Origin: Thalassolituus sp. UBA1087
GTDB lineage: Bacteria > Pseudomonadota > Gammaproteobacteria > Pseudomonadales > Oceanobacteraceae
Assembly (NCBI GenBank): GCA_002314145.1
Contig: DCCG01000045.1
Coordinates: forward strand, 62,001 to 126,000
Reading direction: 5' to 3'
DNA length: 64,000 nt
Shown here in pieces: positions 36,116-45,241 of the stretch. The notes under the pieces are model-generated. The model ran no database searches, was not told where the DNA came from, and saw nothing but the letters and a program-made list of their open reading frames with translations. The position numbers and the translations under genes were made by a program. Each line of letters begins with the position of its first letter. The stretch's first letter is position 1.

Positions 36116-37009
36116 ATGATGCCCGGACGTTATCAATTAATTTCCGGGTGCGCTTTGTTGACTCTGATCAGCCGCAGTTATTTCCATTATGCGTTGACCA
36201 TCTGTCTGCTCATTACCGCGTTGGTGAGCGCCTATTGGTTGTTGTTTCATACAAAAGCCCCGCCGCTGAACCTGAGTGATTACTACAGCTACCAGTGCCT
36301 GACCCGACCACTGCCCTCTTCTGCGGCTGACAAACCTGAATTTCAGATTCTGACGGTGGCCAGCCCCCATGCGGCGCAGATCGCCGACAAACTGTGCGGC
36401 CGGGAGGACTTCGCCCGTTACTATTCCGGAGTGCGGATCCGCTGGCAACGGCGTGATTTTCTGACACTGGATAAAATTCAGAACACCCGCTTTGACCTGT
36501 TTTTTAACCGTGCCCACGTCGTCGAAGGAATCGCCCCCAACCTCGACCTTTATTACCGCATGTTCCGTGACTCACCCCATTACAGTCTTTATTGGGTGAG
36601 CCTGAACGACCAGCCACAAATGACCCCGGAATATTTTGCCGGCAAGACCATTGGTCTGCTGGCGGACCCCCACAGCCAGAGCTTCCATATCGAACCGCTG
36701 GATTCACTGAAAATCGCCGGCATAGGCCTGCAACCACAACAGATTATTTTTTATGGCGATATGTTGTCACTGTACAACGCCTTTAATGCCGGTGATGTGG
36801 ATCTGATGACAACGCCCAAAGGCCTGATCAGCAATAACTTTGATGAAAGCAAAGCCCGCTACCAGCTGATTTCCAACGATATGTCGCCGGGTAAATGGTA
36901 CCTGAGTAACGCCGTCAACCCAGACGTTCACTGTGCCCTGCAAACGGCACTCAATATTTATTATTCCGAGGTTTTTCCTGATGCCGAAGCCAGCCATGAC
37001 TGCCAGTAA
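36116..37009 (+). CDS. Membrane-anchored periplasmic binding protein-like protein (PhnD-like)
   Basis: A 297-residue protein with one N-terminal TM helix (about 25-44) and a periplasmic domain of the type II binding-protein fold. The second half resembles phosphonate-binding PhnD-like proteins: GKTIGLLADPHSQSFHIEPLDSLKIAGI, then YGDMLSLYNAFNAGDVDLM. The helix looks like an uncleaved anchor, so it is probably a sensor or tethered receptor rather than a free transport protein. The next gene starts inside its 3' end (36981), implying coupled translation. The ligand is unknown and the start is uncertain. Confidence 0.7.
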   Translation: MMPGRYQLISGCALLTLISRSYFHYALTICLLITALVSAYWLLFHTKAPPLNLSDYYSYQCLTRPLPSSAADKPEFQILTVASPHAAQIADKLCGREDFARYYSGVRIRWQRRDFLTLDKIQNTRFDLFFNRAHVVEGIAPNLDLYYRMFRDSPHYSLYWVSLNDQPQMTPEYFAGKTIGLLADPHSQSFHIEPLDSLKIAGIGLQPQQIIFYGDMLSLYNAFNAGDVDLMTTPKGLISNNFDESKARYQLISNDMSPGKWYLSNAVNPDVHCALQTALNIYYSEVFPDAEASHDCQ

Positions 37010-38210
37010 GCCAGCGGCGGCGGTTCTGCTCTGGCTGCTGATCAGCGTCGCACTTTTGTGGTTATCCTGGGCCTGCGCCACTCACAGTGCCAGAGAATCC
37101 ATCAGTGCTGAGCTGGATACCGGTCTGCTGCCACGGATCATTGCCGCCAAAGGCTTCCGCATCGGCCAGTACGAAAGAGACGATGATTTACTGGCAAAAA
37201 TCAATCGGGACATTCAGACCCTGAAACCACAGGCCTGGCTGCCGGTGATTTCTGAATGCTCACTTCACCTGCAGGCTCTTCATGGCCATCCGCAGCCCAA
37301 CGCCGCCAAAGACGGCTTGATCGTCCTGGCCAGACAAAGCACCGAAGGAACACAGGAATTTGCCTTCGCCTTTGCCTGTCAGCCTGACTATGCCTGGTGG
37401 CTTCCCACTCAACTGGGGATTGCCGCCCTGCTGACCGCACTGTTCCTGCATCTGCCCCGCCCGCTCAGTCCAGCCGGGCGGCGCTGGCAACAGACACTGC
37501 AAAGACATCATCCCCATCAGGCAGACGACCAGAATCTGTTACAGCAATTACGCGCATTAAAAGACAACGCCCGGCCTGTGATGGAACTTCTGCTGCAACA
37601 GCCCGGATGCCCGGTGCCAGTGGCACTGCAGATCGCCCGGCAGATCAACCAGAACGGCAAGCAGGTGGAACCGGCCTGGCTGTTAAAAGCGCTTGAGCAA
37701 TATCCGGATCAGCCCGACCAGGTTGTCAGGGTTGCCTGCTCTCCGGCCCGGCTGCACTTTGACACTGCTGCGCAAACAGCAGAGATTCACGGTATTCCGC
37801 TGCGCCTGCCGCTGACGCCGTTTCTCTACTATCTGTGGTATGCCGGAATCCGGGCTGACAGCCCCGCGGATGAAGGCTGGTTCACCAATCCACCCACGAA
37901 CCGCCCCGATTACGAACAGGGGCGCCGGCTCAGTCAGCTGATGCAGCATTATGGTGGCCATGGTAAAGCCATCAACGATCTGCAGAGCAATGGGCTGAAA
38001 GCCAAAACCCTGGATCAGAACCGCAGTAAGATTAAAGATGAACTGGTGTCTGTACTGGGTGAAACCCTGGCCGCGGACTATCTGTTCGAAACCGCAAGAG
38101 ACGCCCAGAGCGGGCGCAGCAAATACCGCATCAAACTGCCTCCAGAGGCCATCACAGGGGTTGAAGAGGTCTCAGAGATATCCTTAAACACCGCTGACCA
38201 GGCCACATAA
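36981..38210 (+). CDS. Two-TM protein with possible C-terminal winged-helix domain
   Basis: A 409-residue protein with TM1 at about 11-33, a periplasmic domain of about 105 residues, TM2 at about 139-160 and a 250-residue cytoplasmic part. The last 130 residues (GIPLRLPLTPFLYYLWYAG ... RSKIKDELVSVLG ... SGRSKYRIKLPP) have a pattern like OmpR-type winged helices. That would make it a membrane-bound regulator with the DNA-binding domain at the C-terminus, opposite to ToxR. This is a weak structural guess. CGAGGT precedes the ATG at 36981, and 28 nt overlap the binding-protein gene. Confidence 0.6.
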   Translation: MPKPAMTASKPAAAVLLWLLISVALLWLSWACATHSARESISAELDTGLLPRIIAAKGFRIGQYERDDDLLAKINRDIQTLKPQAWLPVISECSLHLQALHGHPQPNAAKDGLIVLARQSTEGTQEFAFAFACQPDYAWWLPTQLGIAALLTALFLHLPRPLSPAGRRWQQTLQRHHPHQADDQNLLQQLRALKDNARPVMELLLQQPGCPVPVALQIARQINQNGKQVEPAWLLKALEQYPDQPDQVVRVACSPARLHFDTAAQTAEIHGIPLRLPLTPFLYYLWYAGIRADSPADEGWFTNPPTNRPDYEQGRRLSQLMQHYGGHGKAINDLQSNGLKAKTLDQNRSKIKDELVSVLGETLAADYLFETARDAQSGRSKYRIKLPPEAITGVEEVSEISLNTADQAT

Positions 38211-38338
38211 CCCATTGTTTTTATTGGATTAATTTTTATAGACATCTCCAAAATCGGCAGAGAGGTTGTTTTCACAGAGCTGCCACACAAGACCAACACC
38301 ATGGCTCCGTCTGACAACTCACCCACCCGGAGCTGACC

Positions 38339-40813
38339 ATGAAAAAGCTGAAGCCTAATAAACTTTCGGCCGCCATTGCCCTGCTGAGTCTGACCGCCCT
38401 CAGTGGCCATACCCTCGCGGCAGATACAGAATCAGAAGCCACCGATAATGAACAGATTATTGAAGAAGTGGTTGCCGTAGCCTCACCTATCCGCGACAGC
38501 CAACAGGCCGCGATTGAAGCCAAACGTAACGCTGACAACACCGTGGATGTTATTTCCGCCGACACCATCGGCCGCTTCCCGGACCAGAACCTGGCCGATT
38601 CTCTCGGTCGCCTGCCGGGCCTGGCCATTGAACGTGACCAGGGCCAGGCACGTTATATTAACTTCCGGGGGGCACCATTCCGTTACACCAAAATCGCTCT
38701 GGACGGTATCGATGTACCGGGCGCAGAAAATGGCCGTACCCCGCGTTTTGACAGTTTCCCTTCTGCCATTACCAGCCGCATCGAAGCCAACAAAGCCATC
38801 ATGCCAAATATGCCGGGCGAAGCCGTCGCCGGCTACATAAATATCGGTACCTACGATCCCTTTACCCAACCGGGGTTCGGTGCTGCCCTTGACCTGGGCA
38901 CCGGAGAGCAGAAACTCGGCGGTGGCGATATATCCAAACAAAGTCTGCGCCTGTCATGGTCAAACGACCGCTTCGGTGTCGTGGCTTTTACTTCCCACAA
39001 TGAGCGCGACCAGATCACGGATAACCGTGAATACGATCTTGGCTACACAGATACCGGCGAACTGCAGGTCAACACACTGGATTTCCGCAGCTATAAAGTC
39101 AAACGTGAAGACTCAGCCTGGGGGGGCAAACTGGAATACCGTGGTGACGGTGTTCTGCAACGCGCATTTTTCAACACCCTGTACAGCGAATTTATTGACC
39201 ACGAAGAACGTAACCAGTTTGTCTTCGACATGGGCGGCGCAACCGGTACCTCCGGTGAAAATGTCGCTGTTGGTGTGAGCCGTATGCTGGAATACGGTAA
39301 ATACGAAAACTCAACATCGACCAACACCTTAGGCTTTGATCTGATTGCCGGTGGCTGGATGTTAACGCCAAGCATCACCCTGACCGAAACAGAATTCGAA
39401 ATGTTTCTGCCTATTGCCCGCAGCATGCTTGGCAGCAGTACCGCTGATTACAATCTGAGTGATATTGAAGACCCCAGACTGACACTGGACGACGATCTGT
39501 CATCCATTGATTATGCGATGACCATCGGCCTGCCATATGTGCAGCAGCTCGAAAATGAAGAAACAAAATTCAAGCTGGATGCGCAGCGCAACATCACCTT
39601 ATTCAATTACGCTTCCTCACTGGCCATGGGCGTGCAGCTGGATCAACGTGAAGCTTCCGGCTACGTCGCCAACTATCAGACGGATATGACAACGCTGGCA
39701 GCCATTGATATTGACCAGTTCAATACCGGTGAACGCTGGGACAGCAATACCACCAATACCATTGGCGGTACCTATTATGACAATAAAGGCCTGTACGATG
39801 CCTGGGCAGCGACCGGTGCGTTTGACGATATCAGCGTCGCAGAGGCGGATAAAATTGCCATCGATGAAGACATCACGGCGGTTTATGCCATGACAACCTC
39901 AGAAACCGGCTGGGGGAATTTTACCGTCGGAGCACGCATTGAGCAGACTAGCTATTCCAGCGAAGGCACCATGAACGGTGAAAAAGTGAAGGCCGACGAT
40001 ACCTTTATCAACATTCTGCCTTCTGTGCATGTGAATCTGGATGTATCGGACGAGGTGAAAGTCCGCGCTTCCGTCAGCAGCGGTGTCAGCCGGCCAAACT
40101 ACAGCGAGTGGCGTGCGGCCATCGGTTTGGACGCCACTGAGCACGAAGCCAGCGGTGGCAACCCGGAACTGGACGCCGAAGAAGCGCTTGGCCTGGATAC
40201 ATCGGTGGAATACTACTTTGCCCCCGCCAGTATTCTTTCAGCCGGCGCTTTTTACCGCACCATTGATAACGTCATTTATGCCAGCACCGAAACGGTCGAC
40301 GGCGGGCGTTTCATCAGCTCTGAAACCGGAAACGAATGGCAGTACACCAGCTATTTTAATGGTTCAGACGGTGTTCTTTCCGGTATCGAACTCAACTTTA
40401 TGGGATCACTGGAAAATGGCCTGGGTGCCAGCGCCAACGCTGCTTATGTGAACAGTGAATTTAAAGATCAGGATGGTCAGAAATACGACTTACCAGGCAC
40501 GTCTGACACGATTTATAACGCTTCTCTGTTCTATGAAAACTATGGTTTCTCTGCCCGTTTGAACTACATGTTCCGTACCGAATGGATTTCACCGGTTGAA
40601 GATCCGAGCGAAGTCTGGGGCGATCAGGAACGTGTCGACTTTTCTATGAGCTATGAAATTCCTTATAGCGCTGCAGGTGAAACCAGCTCCATTTATTTCA
40701 ACGCCAACAACCTGACCAACGAAACGGATAACCGTTACGCAGGCAACGGCACGATCAATCAGTCAGAAAGCTACGGCCGCAGTTACCTTGCCGGTATCCG
40801 TGTGAACTACTGA
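38339..40813 (+). CDS. TonB-dependent receptor
   Basis: An 824-residue outer-membrane receptor with a signal peptide ending HTLAA. The plug domain (about 60-170) contains DTIGRFPDQNLADSLGRLPG, then RYINFRGAP and VAGYINIGTY; a large barrel follows, ending GIRVNY. The plug resembles the Xanthomonas/Caulobacter-type receptor subfamily (TIGR01782), which often imports carbohydrates or other non-siderophore ligands. GGAG lies 7 nt before the ATG. It follows the membrane regulator-like gene by 128 bp and precedes a phosphatase gene, suggesting a shared substrate. Confidence 0.9.
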   Translation: MKKLKPNKLSAAIALLSLTALSGHTLAADTESEATDNEQIIEEVVAVASPIRDSQQAAIEAKRNADNTVDVISADTIGRFPDQNLADSLGRLPGLAIERDQGQARYINFRGAPFRYTKIALDGIDVPGAENGRTPRFDSFPSAITSRIEANKAIMPNMPGEAVAGYINIGTYDPFTQPGFGAALDLGTGEQKLGGGDISKQSLRLSWSNDRFGVVAFTSHNERDQITDNREYDLGYTDTGELQVNTLDFRSYKVKREDSAWGGKLEYRGDGVLQRAFFNTLYSEFIDHEERNQFVFDMGGATGTSGENVAVGVSRMLEYGKYENSTSTNTLGFDLIAGGWMLTPSITLTETEFEMFLPIARSMLGSSTADYNLSDIEDPRLTLDDDLSSIDYAMTIGLPYVQQLENEETKFKLDAQRNITLFNYASSLAMGVQLDQREASGYVANYQTDMTTLAAIDIDQFNTGERWDSNTTNTIGGTYYDNKGLYDAWAATGAFDDISVAEADKIAIDEDITAVYAMTTSETGWGNFTVGARIEQTSYSSEGTMNGEKVKADDTFINILPSVHVNLDVSDEVKVRASVSSGVSRPNYSEWRAAIGLDATEHEASGGNPELDAEEALGLDTSVEYYFAPASILSAGAFYRTIDNVIYASTETVDGGRFISSETGNEWQYTSYFNGSDGVLSGIELNFMGSLENGLGASANAAYVNSEFKDQDGQKYDLPGTSDTIYNASLFYENYGFSARLNYMFRTEWISPVEDPSEVWGDQERVDFSMSYEIPYSAAGETSSIYFNANNLTNETDNRYAGNGTINQSESYGRSYLAGIRVNY

Positions 40814-40835
40814 TCACGTCATCTTCACTCTCCTC

Positions 40836-40859
40836 GGCCGGGTAACACCGGCCTTTTTT
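40836..40859 (+). terminator. Intrinsic terminator after the TonB-dependent receptor
   Basis: GGCCGG/CCGGCC stem around a 6-nt loop, followed by six T. It lies before the phosphatase gene, so read-through may be partial. Confidence 0.75.
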
Positions 40860-40883
40860 AACACAGATTATGCAGGATTTTTT

Positions 40884-41984
40884 ATGAGACCCTTTTCCGT
40901 TTATGTCTTTGCGGCCGTTATGGCTTTATCTCCTGTTGCGGCCTTTTCCATGTCCGCCAAACAGCAGGTTAACGATGTTTCAGACCTGTCAGAAACCCGT
41001 GTCACCTACGACAACGACAACCGGATTTATTCACTCAACTGGACCCCGGGCACGGCCGTCACTATTGCCGTCAGTCAGACTCCGGACAGCAACGACAGCC
41101 AGCTGCTGGCAGAAAAAATCAGCTCCGGTCATTTCTTATGGCAGGGCCCTGAAAAAGCTCAGCGTCAGTTTTTTATTATTACCCCGGAACAGGGGGACGC
41201 CGTCATCACAGCATCGCGTTTGCTGCCTGCCGATGGTGCACTTAACTTCCGTGATCTGGGTGGTTACCAAACCGCCGATGGCCGCACCGTCAAATGGGGC
41301 AAACTTTACCGTTCATCCATGCTCGCGCATTTAACCGCTGACGATTATCAGATGATCAAACCACTGCATATCGGCACTATTGCTGACCTGCGTTCCAATG
41401 ATGAACGTGCAAAAGAAGTGACGGACTGGAAAGCCGGAGAAATCGACTGGATCACCACGGATTACAACATGGATTACAGCCAGTTCCGCGGCATGATGAA
41501 AGACATTACTGCGGAAAAAGCCAAGGCCATGTTTACCCGGATGTATCCCGGTATTCTCAAACAACAGACCAGTAACTACCGCGCCATGTTTGAGCAGTTA
41601 TTAGAGGATGATGATGCCCTGCTGTTTCACTGCTCTGCCGGTAAAGACCGTACCGGCATGGCCGCAATGCTGATTCTGACAGCACTGGGCGTCCCACAGG
41701 ATACGGTGATGAAAGATTATCTGCTGTCCAACCAATACTATGCCGCCAGAGTGGCTGAATTTTCCCGTCAGCACAGTGATGGAAAAAACGATTCCACCGC
41801 CGCCATGATGAGCCGCTTACCGCAAGAAGTAAGTGCAGTATTTATGGGCGTCAGCCCGGAATATCTGCAGGCAGCCATTGATACCATGATTCAGGAGCAC
41901 GGCAGTGTGATGAATTATTTGCACCAGGCGCTGGGCATGAGCGACGACGATATCGCTGCGCTGCGCGATAAATATCTGATGTAA
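40884..41984 (+). CDS. Exported tyrosine-phosphatase-family protein
   Basis: A 366-residue protein with a signal peptide (MRPFSVYVFAAVMALSPVAAFS). An N-terminal beta domain (about 30-120) precedes a phosphatase domain with NFRDLGGYQTADGR and the P-loop FHCSAGKDRTGMAA (catalytic Cys at about 250, Arg five residues on). That is the HCxxGxxR signature of protein tyrosine phosphatases and PTP-like phytases. Export to the periplasm suggests it dephosphorylates an external substrate, perhaps one taken up by the adjacent receptor. AGGA lies 7 nt before the ATG. Confidence 0.87.
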   Translation: MRPFSVYVFAAVMALSPVAAFSMSAKQQVNDVSDLSETRVTYDNDNRIYSLNWTPGTAVTIAVSQTPDSNDSQLLAEKISSGHFLWQGPEKAQRQFFIITPEQGDAVITASRLLPADGALNFRDLGGYQTADGRTVKWGKLYRSSMLAHLTADDYQMIKPLHIGTIADLRSNDERAKEVTDWKAGEIDWITTDYNMDYSQFRGMMKDITAEKAKAMFTRMYPGILKQQTSNYRAMFEQLLEDDDALLFHCSAGKDRTGMAAMLILTALGVPQDTVMKDYLLSNQYYAARVAEFSRQHSDGKNDSTAAMMSRLPQEVSAVFMGVSPEYLQAAIDTMIQEHGSVMNYLHQALGMSDDDIAALRDKYLM

Positions 41985-41996
41985 ATAAACATCACT

Positions 41997-42018
41997 GGCG
42001 GTTACTGTGGTAACCGCC
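41997..42018 (+). terminator. Hairpin after phosphatase gene, probable terminator
   Basis: Perfect 9-bp stem GGCGGTTAC/GTAACCGCC with a 4-nt loop, 13 nt past the stop. It lacks a strong T run, so terminator strength is uncertain. Confidence 0.55.
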
Positions 42019-42158
42019 TTACCCTATCCCCTTCTTAATCCTGCCTGTGACCAGTTCACCATTGCCCGATTGTCATACAATTATCGCGATTATTTTTTGT
42101 CTGACGCCTCAGATATCCGCAGTAAATTGATGTTAAACCCGGACTCTCTGTCTATCGC

Positions 42159-42167
42159 TGATATACT
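42159..42167 (+). promoter_or_regulatory. Predicted extended -10 promoter of pta
   Basis: TGA-TATACT is an extended -10 box with no good -35. It predicts a start about 45 nt before the pta ATG. Confidence 0.4.
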
Positions 42168-42217
42168 CATGAAGAGTTGAGTTCATCAAACCGTACACAC
42201 CAGACAATGAGTAACCT

Positions 42218-44332
42218 ATGATCAATATTCTGATAGCCCCCATAGGCCTGGACACCGGCCTGACGACCATCAGTCTCGGTCTGATCCGTGCGCTGGACGC
42301 CCAGGGGCTGAAAGTCGGATTTATTAAACCCGTCGCCCCGGATTACGCAGACAGCGAACGTTCCAGCCATCTGGTGCGTACCGTACTGCAGCTGAATACG
42401 CCTAATCCGATGCAACTGCACCGCGTGCAGCAACGCATCAGTGATGGCCAGCTGGATCGTGTACTGGAAGAAGTGGTTGGCCTGCACGATCAGGTTGCTC
42501 AGGATTGTGATGTCGTTTTAATTGAAGGCCTGGTACCGGACCGCAGTGAACCCTATACAGCGAAAATCAATGCCGAAATAGCCAAAGCTCTGAACGCTGA
42601 CGTCCTGATGGTCGCCAGTGGTCTCAACCACACACCGGAACAGCTGAAAACAGAAGTCAGGGTACAGTCCGGTATCTATGGCAGCACCAGTCTGCTGGGC
42701 TGCATCATCAACAAAGCCGGCGTCGCTCCCCGGCACGAAGGTGTGCCGTCCGGCGAAGCCAGCGATATTATTGAACAGAACGATGATGAGGTCTGTGCCC
42801 CCTACTGGCAGCTGAAAAGCGAGCGCTGCCCGGTGCTGGGCGTGATTCCCTGGAAACCACAGCTGGTCAGCCCGAGAATGATGGATGTTGCGCGGGCGCT
42901 GGATGCCGATATTCTGCATGAAGGGGAGCTGGACAGTCGCCGTGTGTTACGTATCGCCCTGTGCGCACGTTCGCTGGGTAATATGGTGGATGTGCTGCGC
43001 CCGGGCACCCTGCTGGTCACCCCCGGAGACCGGGACGATATTATTGTCGCCGCCGCCATCGCCGCCACCAATGGTACGCCGCTGGCGGGTCTGCTGCTGA
43101 CCAGCGGCCTGCAGCCCGGTGACAACGTGATTAATCTGTGCCGTGCCGCTTTGCAGACCGGGGTACCGGTATTGAAAACCCGCCACGACACTTTCACCAC
43201 CGCGCAGATGTTAACCGATATGGAAACCCGGGTACCGGTCGACGATGCTGACCGGGTGCACAACCTGATGACCACCATCGCCGATCATCTGGATATGAAA
43301 ACCCTGATGGAGCAGTTAGGCCAGCCTCACGCCAGCCGTCTGAGTCCGGCCGCTTTCCGTCACCAGATTGTCAGCAAAGCCCGTGCTGCGCATAAACGCA
43401 TCGTATTGCCGGAAGGTGAAGAACCACGCACCATTCAGGCGGCTGCTATCTGTCAGCAGCGCGGTATTGCCAACTGTGTACTGCTCGGTGATCCGGAACG
43501 CATCCGTCAGGTGGCCGAAGCCACCGAGATAGAACTGCCGGAGACACTGCAGCTGACCGATCCGTCCAGCGTCCGTGAACAGTATGTCGCCCCCATGGTG
43601 GCGCTCAGAAAACATAAACAACTGACAGAACCCATGGCGCTGTCGCAGCTGGAAGACAACGTCGTACTGGGCACCATGATGCTGGCCGAAGAAGAAGTGG
43701 ATGGTCTGGTTTCCGGGGCCGTTCACACCACCGCAAATACCATACGTCCGGCATTACAGCTGATAAAAACCGCCCCCGGTGCCCGACTGGTTTCATCGGT
43801 ATTTTTTATGGGATTACCCGATCAGGTGCTGGTCTACGGAGATTGCGCCGTCAATCCCGATCCGGACGCAGAAGAGCTGGCCGATATCGCCATTCAGAGT
43901 GCAGATTCCGCCATTGCCATGGGCATTCCGGCCCGGGTTGCCATGATCAGTTACAGCACCGGCTCATCCGGCAGTGGTGCCGATGTGGAGAAAGTGCGTA
44001 AAGCCACGGCACTGGTCAAAGAACAGCGACCGGATCTGGTGATTGATGGTCCGCTGCAATACGATGCCGCCACCACCGCCAGTGTGGCCAGAAGCAAAGC
44101 ACCGGACAGCCCGGTCGCCGGTCAGGCAACAGTCGTTATCTTCCCGGATCTGAACACCGGCAACACCACCTATAAAGCCGTACAGCGCAGTGCCAATGTC
44201 ATCAGCATTGGCCCCATGCTGCAGGGGCTGGCAAAACCCGTGAATGATCTGTCACGGGGGGCATTGGTGGAAGACATTGTGTACACTATTGCTCTCACTG
44301 CCATTCAGGCACAATTCACACAACAACAATAA
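42218..44332 (+). CDS. pta: Phosphate acetyltransferase (long form)
   Basis: Pta interconverts acetyl-CoA plus phosphate and acetyl phosphate plus CoA. The 704-residue protein is the long form: an N-terminal BioD-like P-loop domain (MINILIAPIGLDTGLTTISLGLIR read in parts), a DRTGG domain (about 215-330) and a C-terminal catalytic domain (about 375-700) with RIVLPEGEEPRTIQAA, GLVSGAVHTTANTIRPALQ and SYSTGSSGSGADVEKV. It is separate from ackA and has its own upstream region. Confidence 0.96.
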   Translation: MINILIAPIGLDTGLTTISLGLIRALDAQGLKVGFIKPVAPDYADSERSSHLVRTVLQLNTPNPMQLHRVQQRISDGQLDRVLEEVVGLHDQVAQDCDVVLIEGLVPDRSEPYTAKINAEIAKALNADVLMVASGLNHTPEQLKTEVRVQSGIYGSTSLLGCIINKAGVAPRHEGVPSGEASDIIEQNDDEVCAPYWQLKSERCPVLGVIPWKPQLVSPRMMDVARALDADILHEGELDSRRVLRIALCARSLGNMVDVLRPGTLLVTPGDRDDIIVAAAIAATNGTPLAGLLLTSGLQPGDNVINLCRAALQTGVPVLKTRHDTFTTAQMLTDMETRVPVDDADRVHNLMTTIADHLDMKTLMEQLGQPHASRLSPAAFRHQIVSKARAAHKRIVLPEGEEPRTIQAAAICQQRGIANCVLLGDPERIRQVAEATEIELPETLQLTDPSSVREQYVAPMVALRKHKQLTEPMALSQLEDNVVLGTMMLAEEEVDGLVSGAVHTTANTIRPALQLIKTAPGARLVSSVFFMGLPDQVLVYGDCAVNPDPDAEELADIAIQSADSAIAMGIPARVAMISYSTGSSGSGADVEKVRKATALVKEQRPDLVIDGPLQYDAATTASVARSKAPDSPVAGQATVVIFPDLNTGNTTYKAVQRSANVISIGPMLQGLAKPVNDLSRGALVEDIVYTIALTAIQAQFTQQQ

Positions 44333-44346
44333 AACAGGATATTCTA

Positions 44347-45231
44347 ATGCCGCCGCTGCTCACAGGCATCATCGCCAGCACTCTGCTGGCGATCAATATC
44401 ATTTTCTGGTGTTCGCTGCTGTTTATTTTCACCTTTTTTAAAATCATTATCCCGATCCCCAGTGTGCGTCATTGGATAACGACAATACTGAACTGGCTGG
44501 CTGAGAACTGGATTGCCTGCAATTCCGGCTGGATGAAACTGACGCAGACAATGGACTGGCAAACAGACCTGCCAGACAACCTGAAACGCAAAGGCTGGTA
44601 TTTTGTCGTCAGCAATCACCAGAGCTGGGTCGATATTCTGGTGCTGCAACACGTACTTAACCGAAAAATCCCCCTGCTGAAATTTTTCCTGAAACAGGAG
44701 CTGATTAAAGTCCCTGTCATGGGGGCCGCCTGGTGGGCGCTGGATTTTCCTTTTATGAAACGCTATTCAAAAAGCTATCTGGAAAAGTATCCGGAAAAAC
44801 AGGGTAAAGATCTGGAAACCACGCAGAAAGCCTGTGAAAAATTCCGCACAATACCGACCAGTGTGATGAATTTTCTTGAAGGCACACGCTTTTCTCAGGC
44901 AAAACACGACGAACAGCAGTCGCCTTATCAGTACTTATTGAAACCCAAGGCCGGCGGGATGGCGTTTGCGCTCAACGCCATGAACGGTCAGTTTGATTCT
45001 ATTCTGGATGTTACTGTTTATTACCCGGGCGGCATTCCTTCTTTCTGGGATTTTCTGCAGGGGAAAATGCATCAGTGCCGGGTCGAGATCAGCGAACGGG
45101 ACATACCACCGCATTTGCAGCAGGGTTCATACGCGACCGATGCAACCTACCGGCAGCAATTTCAGCAATGGACACATGAGCTGTGGTTGCAGAAAGACGA
45201 ACGCCTGAAGGCATTGCACAAAGCTGACTGA
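44347..45231 (+). CDS. YihG-type lysophospholipid acyltransferase
   Basis: A 294-residue membrane protein of the PlsC family. An N-terminal hydrophobic region (about 5-36) is followed by the catalytic NHQSWVD motif (HxxxxD) at about 97, the substrate-binding FLEGTRFS motif and a proline-containing motif in VTVYYPGG. The layout fits the YihG group of 1-acylglycerol-3-phosphate acyltransferases. It begins 14 nt after pta with AGGAT upstream, so it may be cotranscribed. It is convergent with the next gene. Confidence 0.88.
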   Translation: MPPLLTGIIASTLLAINIIFWCSLLFIFTFFKIIIPIPSVRHWITTILNWLAENWIACNSGWMKLTQTMDWQTDLPDNLKRKGWYFVVSNHQSWVDILVLQHVLNRKIPLLKFFLKQELIKVPVMGAAWWALDFPFMKRYSKSYLEKYPEKQGKDLETTQKACEKFRTIPTSVMNFLEGTRFSQAKHDEQQSPYQYLLKPKAGGMAFALNAMNGQFDSILDVTVYYPGGIPSFWDFLQGKMHQCRVEISERDIPPHLQQGSYATDATYRQQFQQWTHELWLQKDERLKALHKAD

Positions 45232-45241
45232 CGGCCATCGC

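Noticed and set aside
36067..36116. Possible Pho box half-site (TTGTCATAAAA) before the PhnD-like gene
   Set aside because: Only one half-site is present and the second is poor, so phosphate control cannot be claimed.
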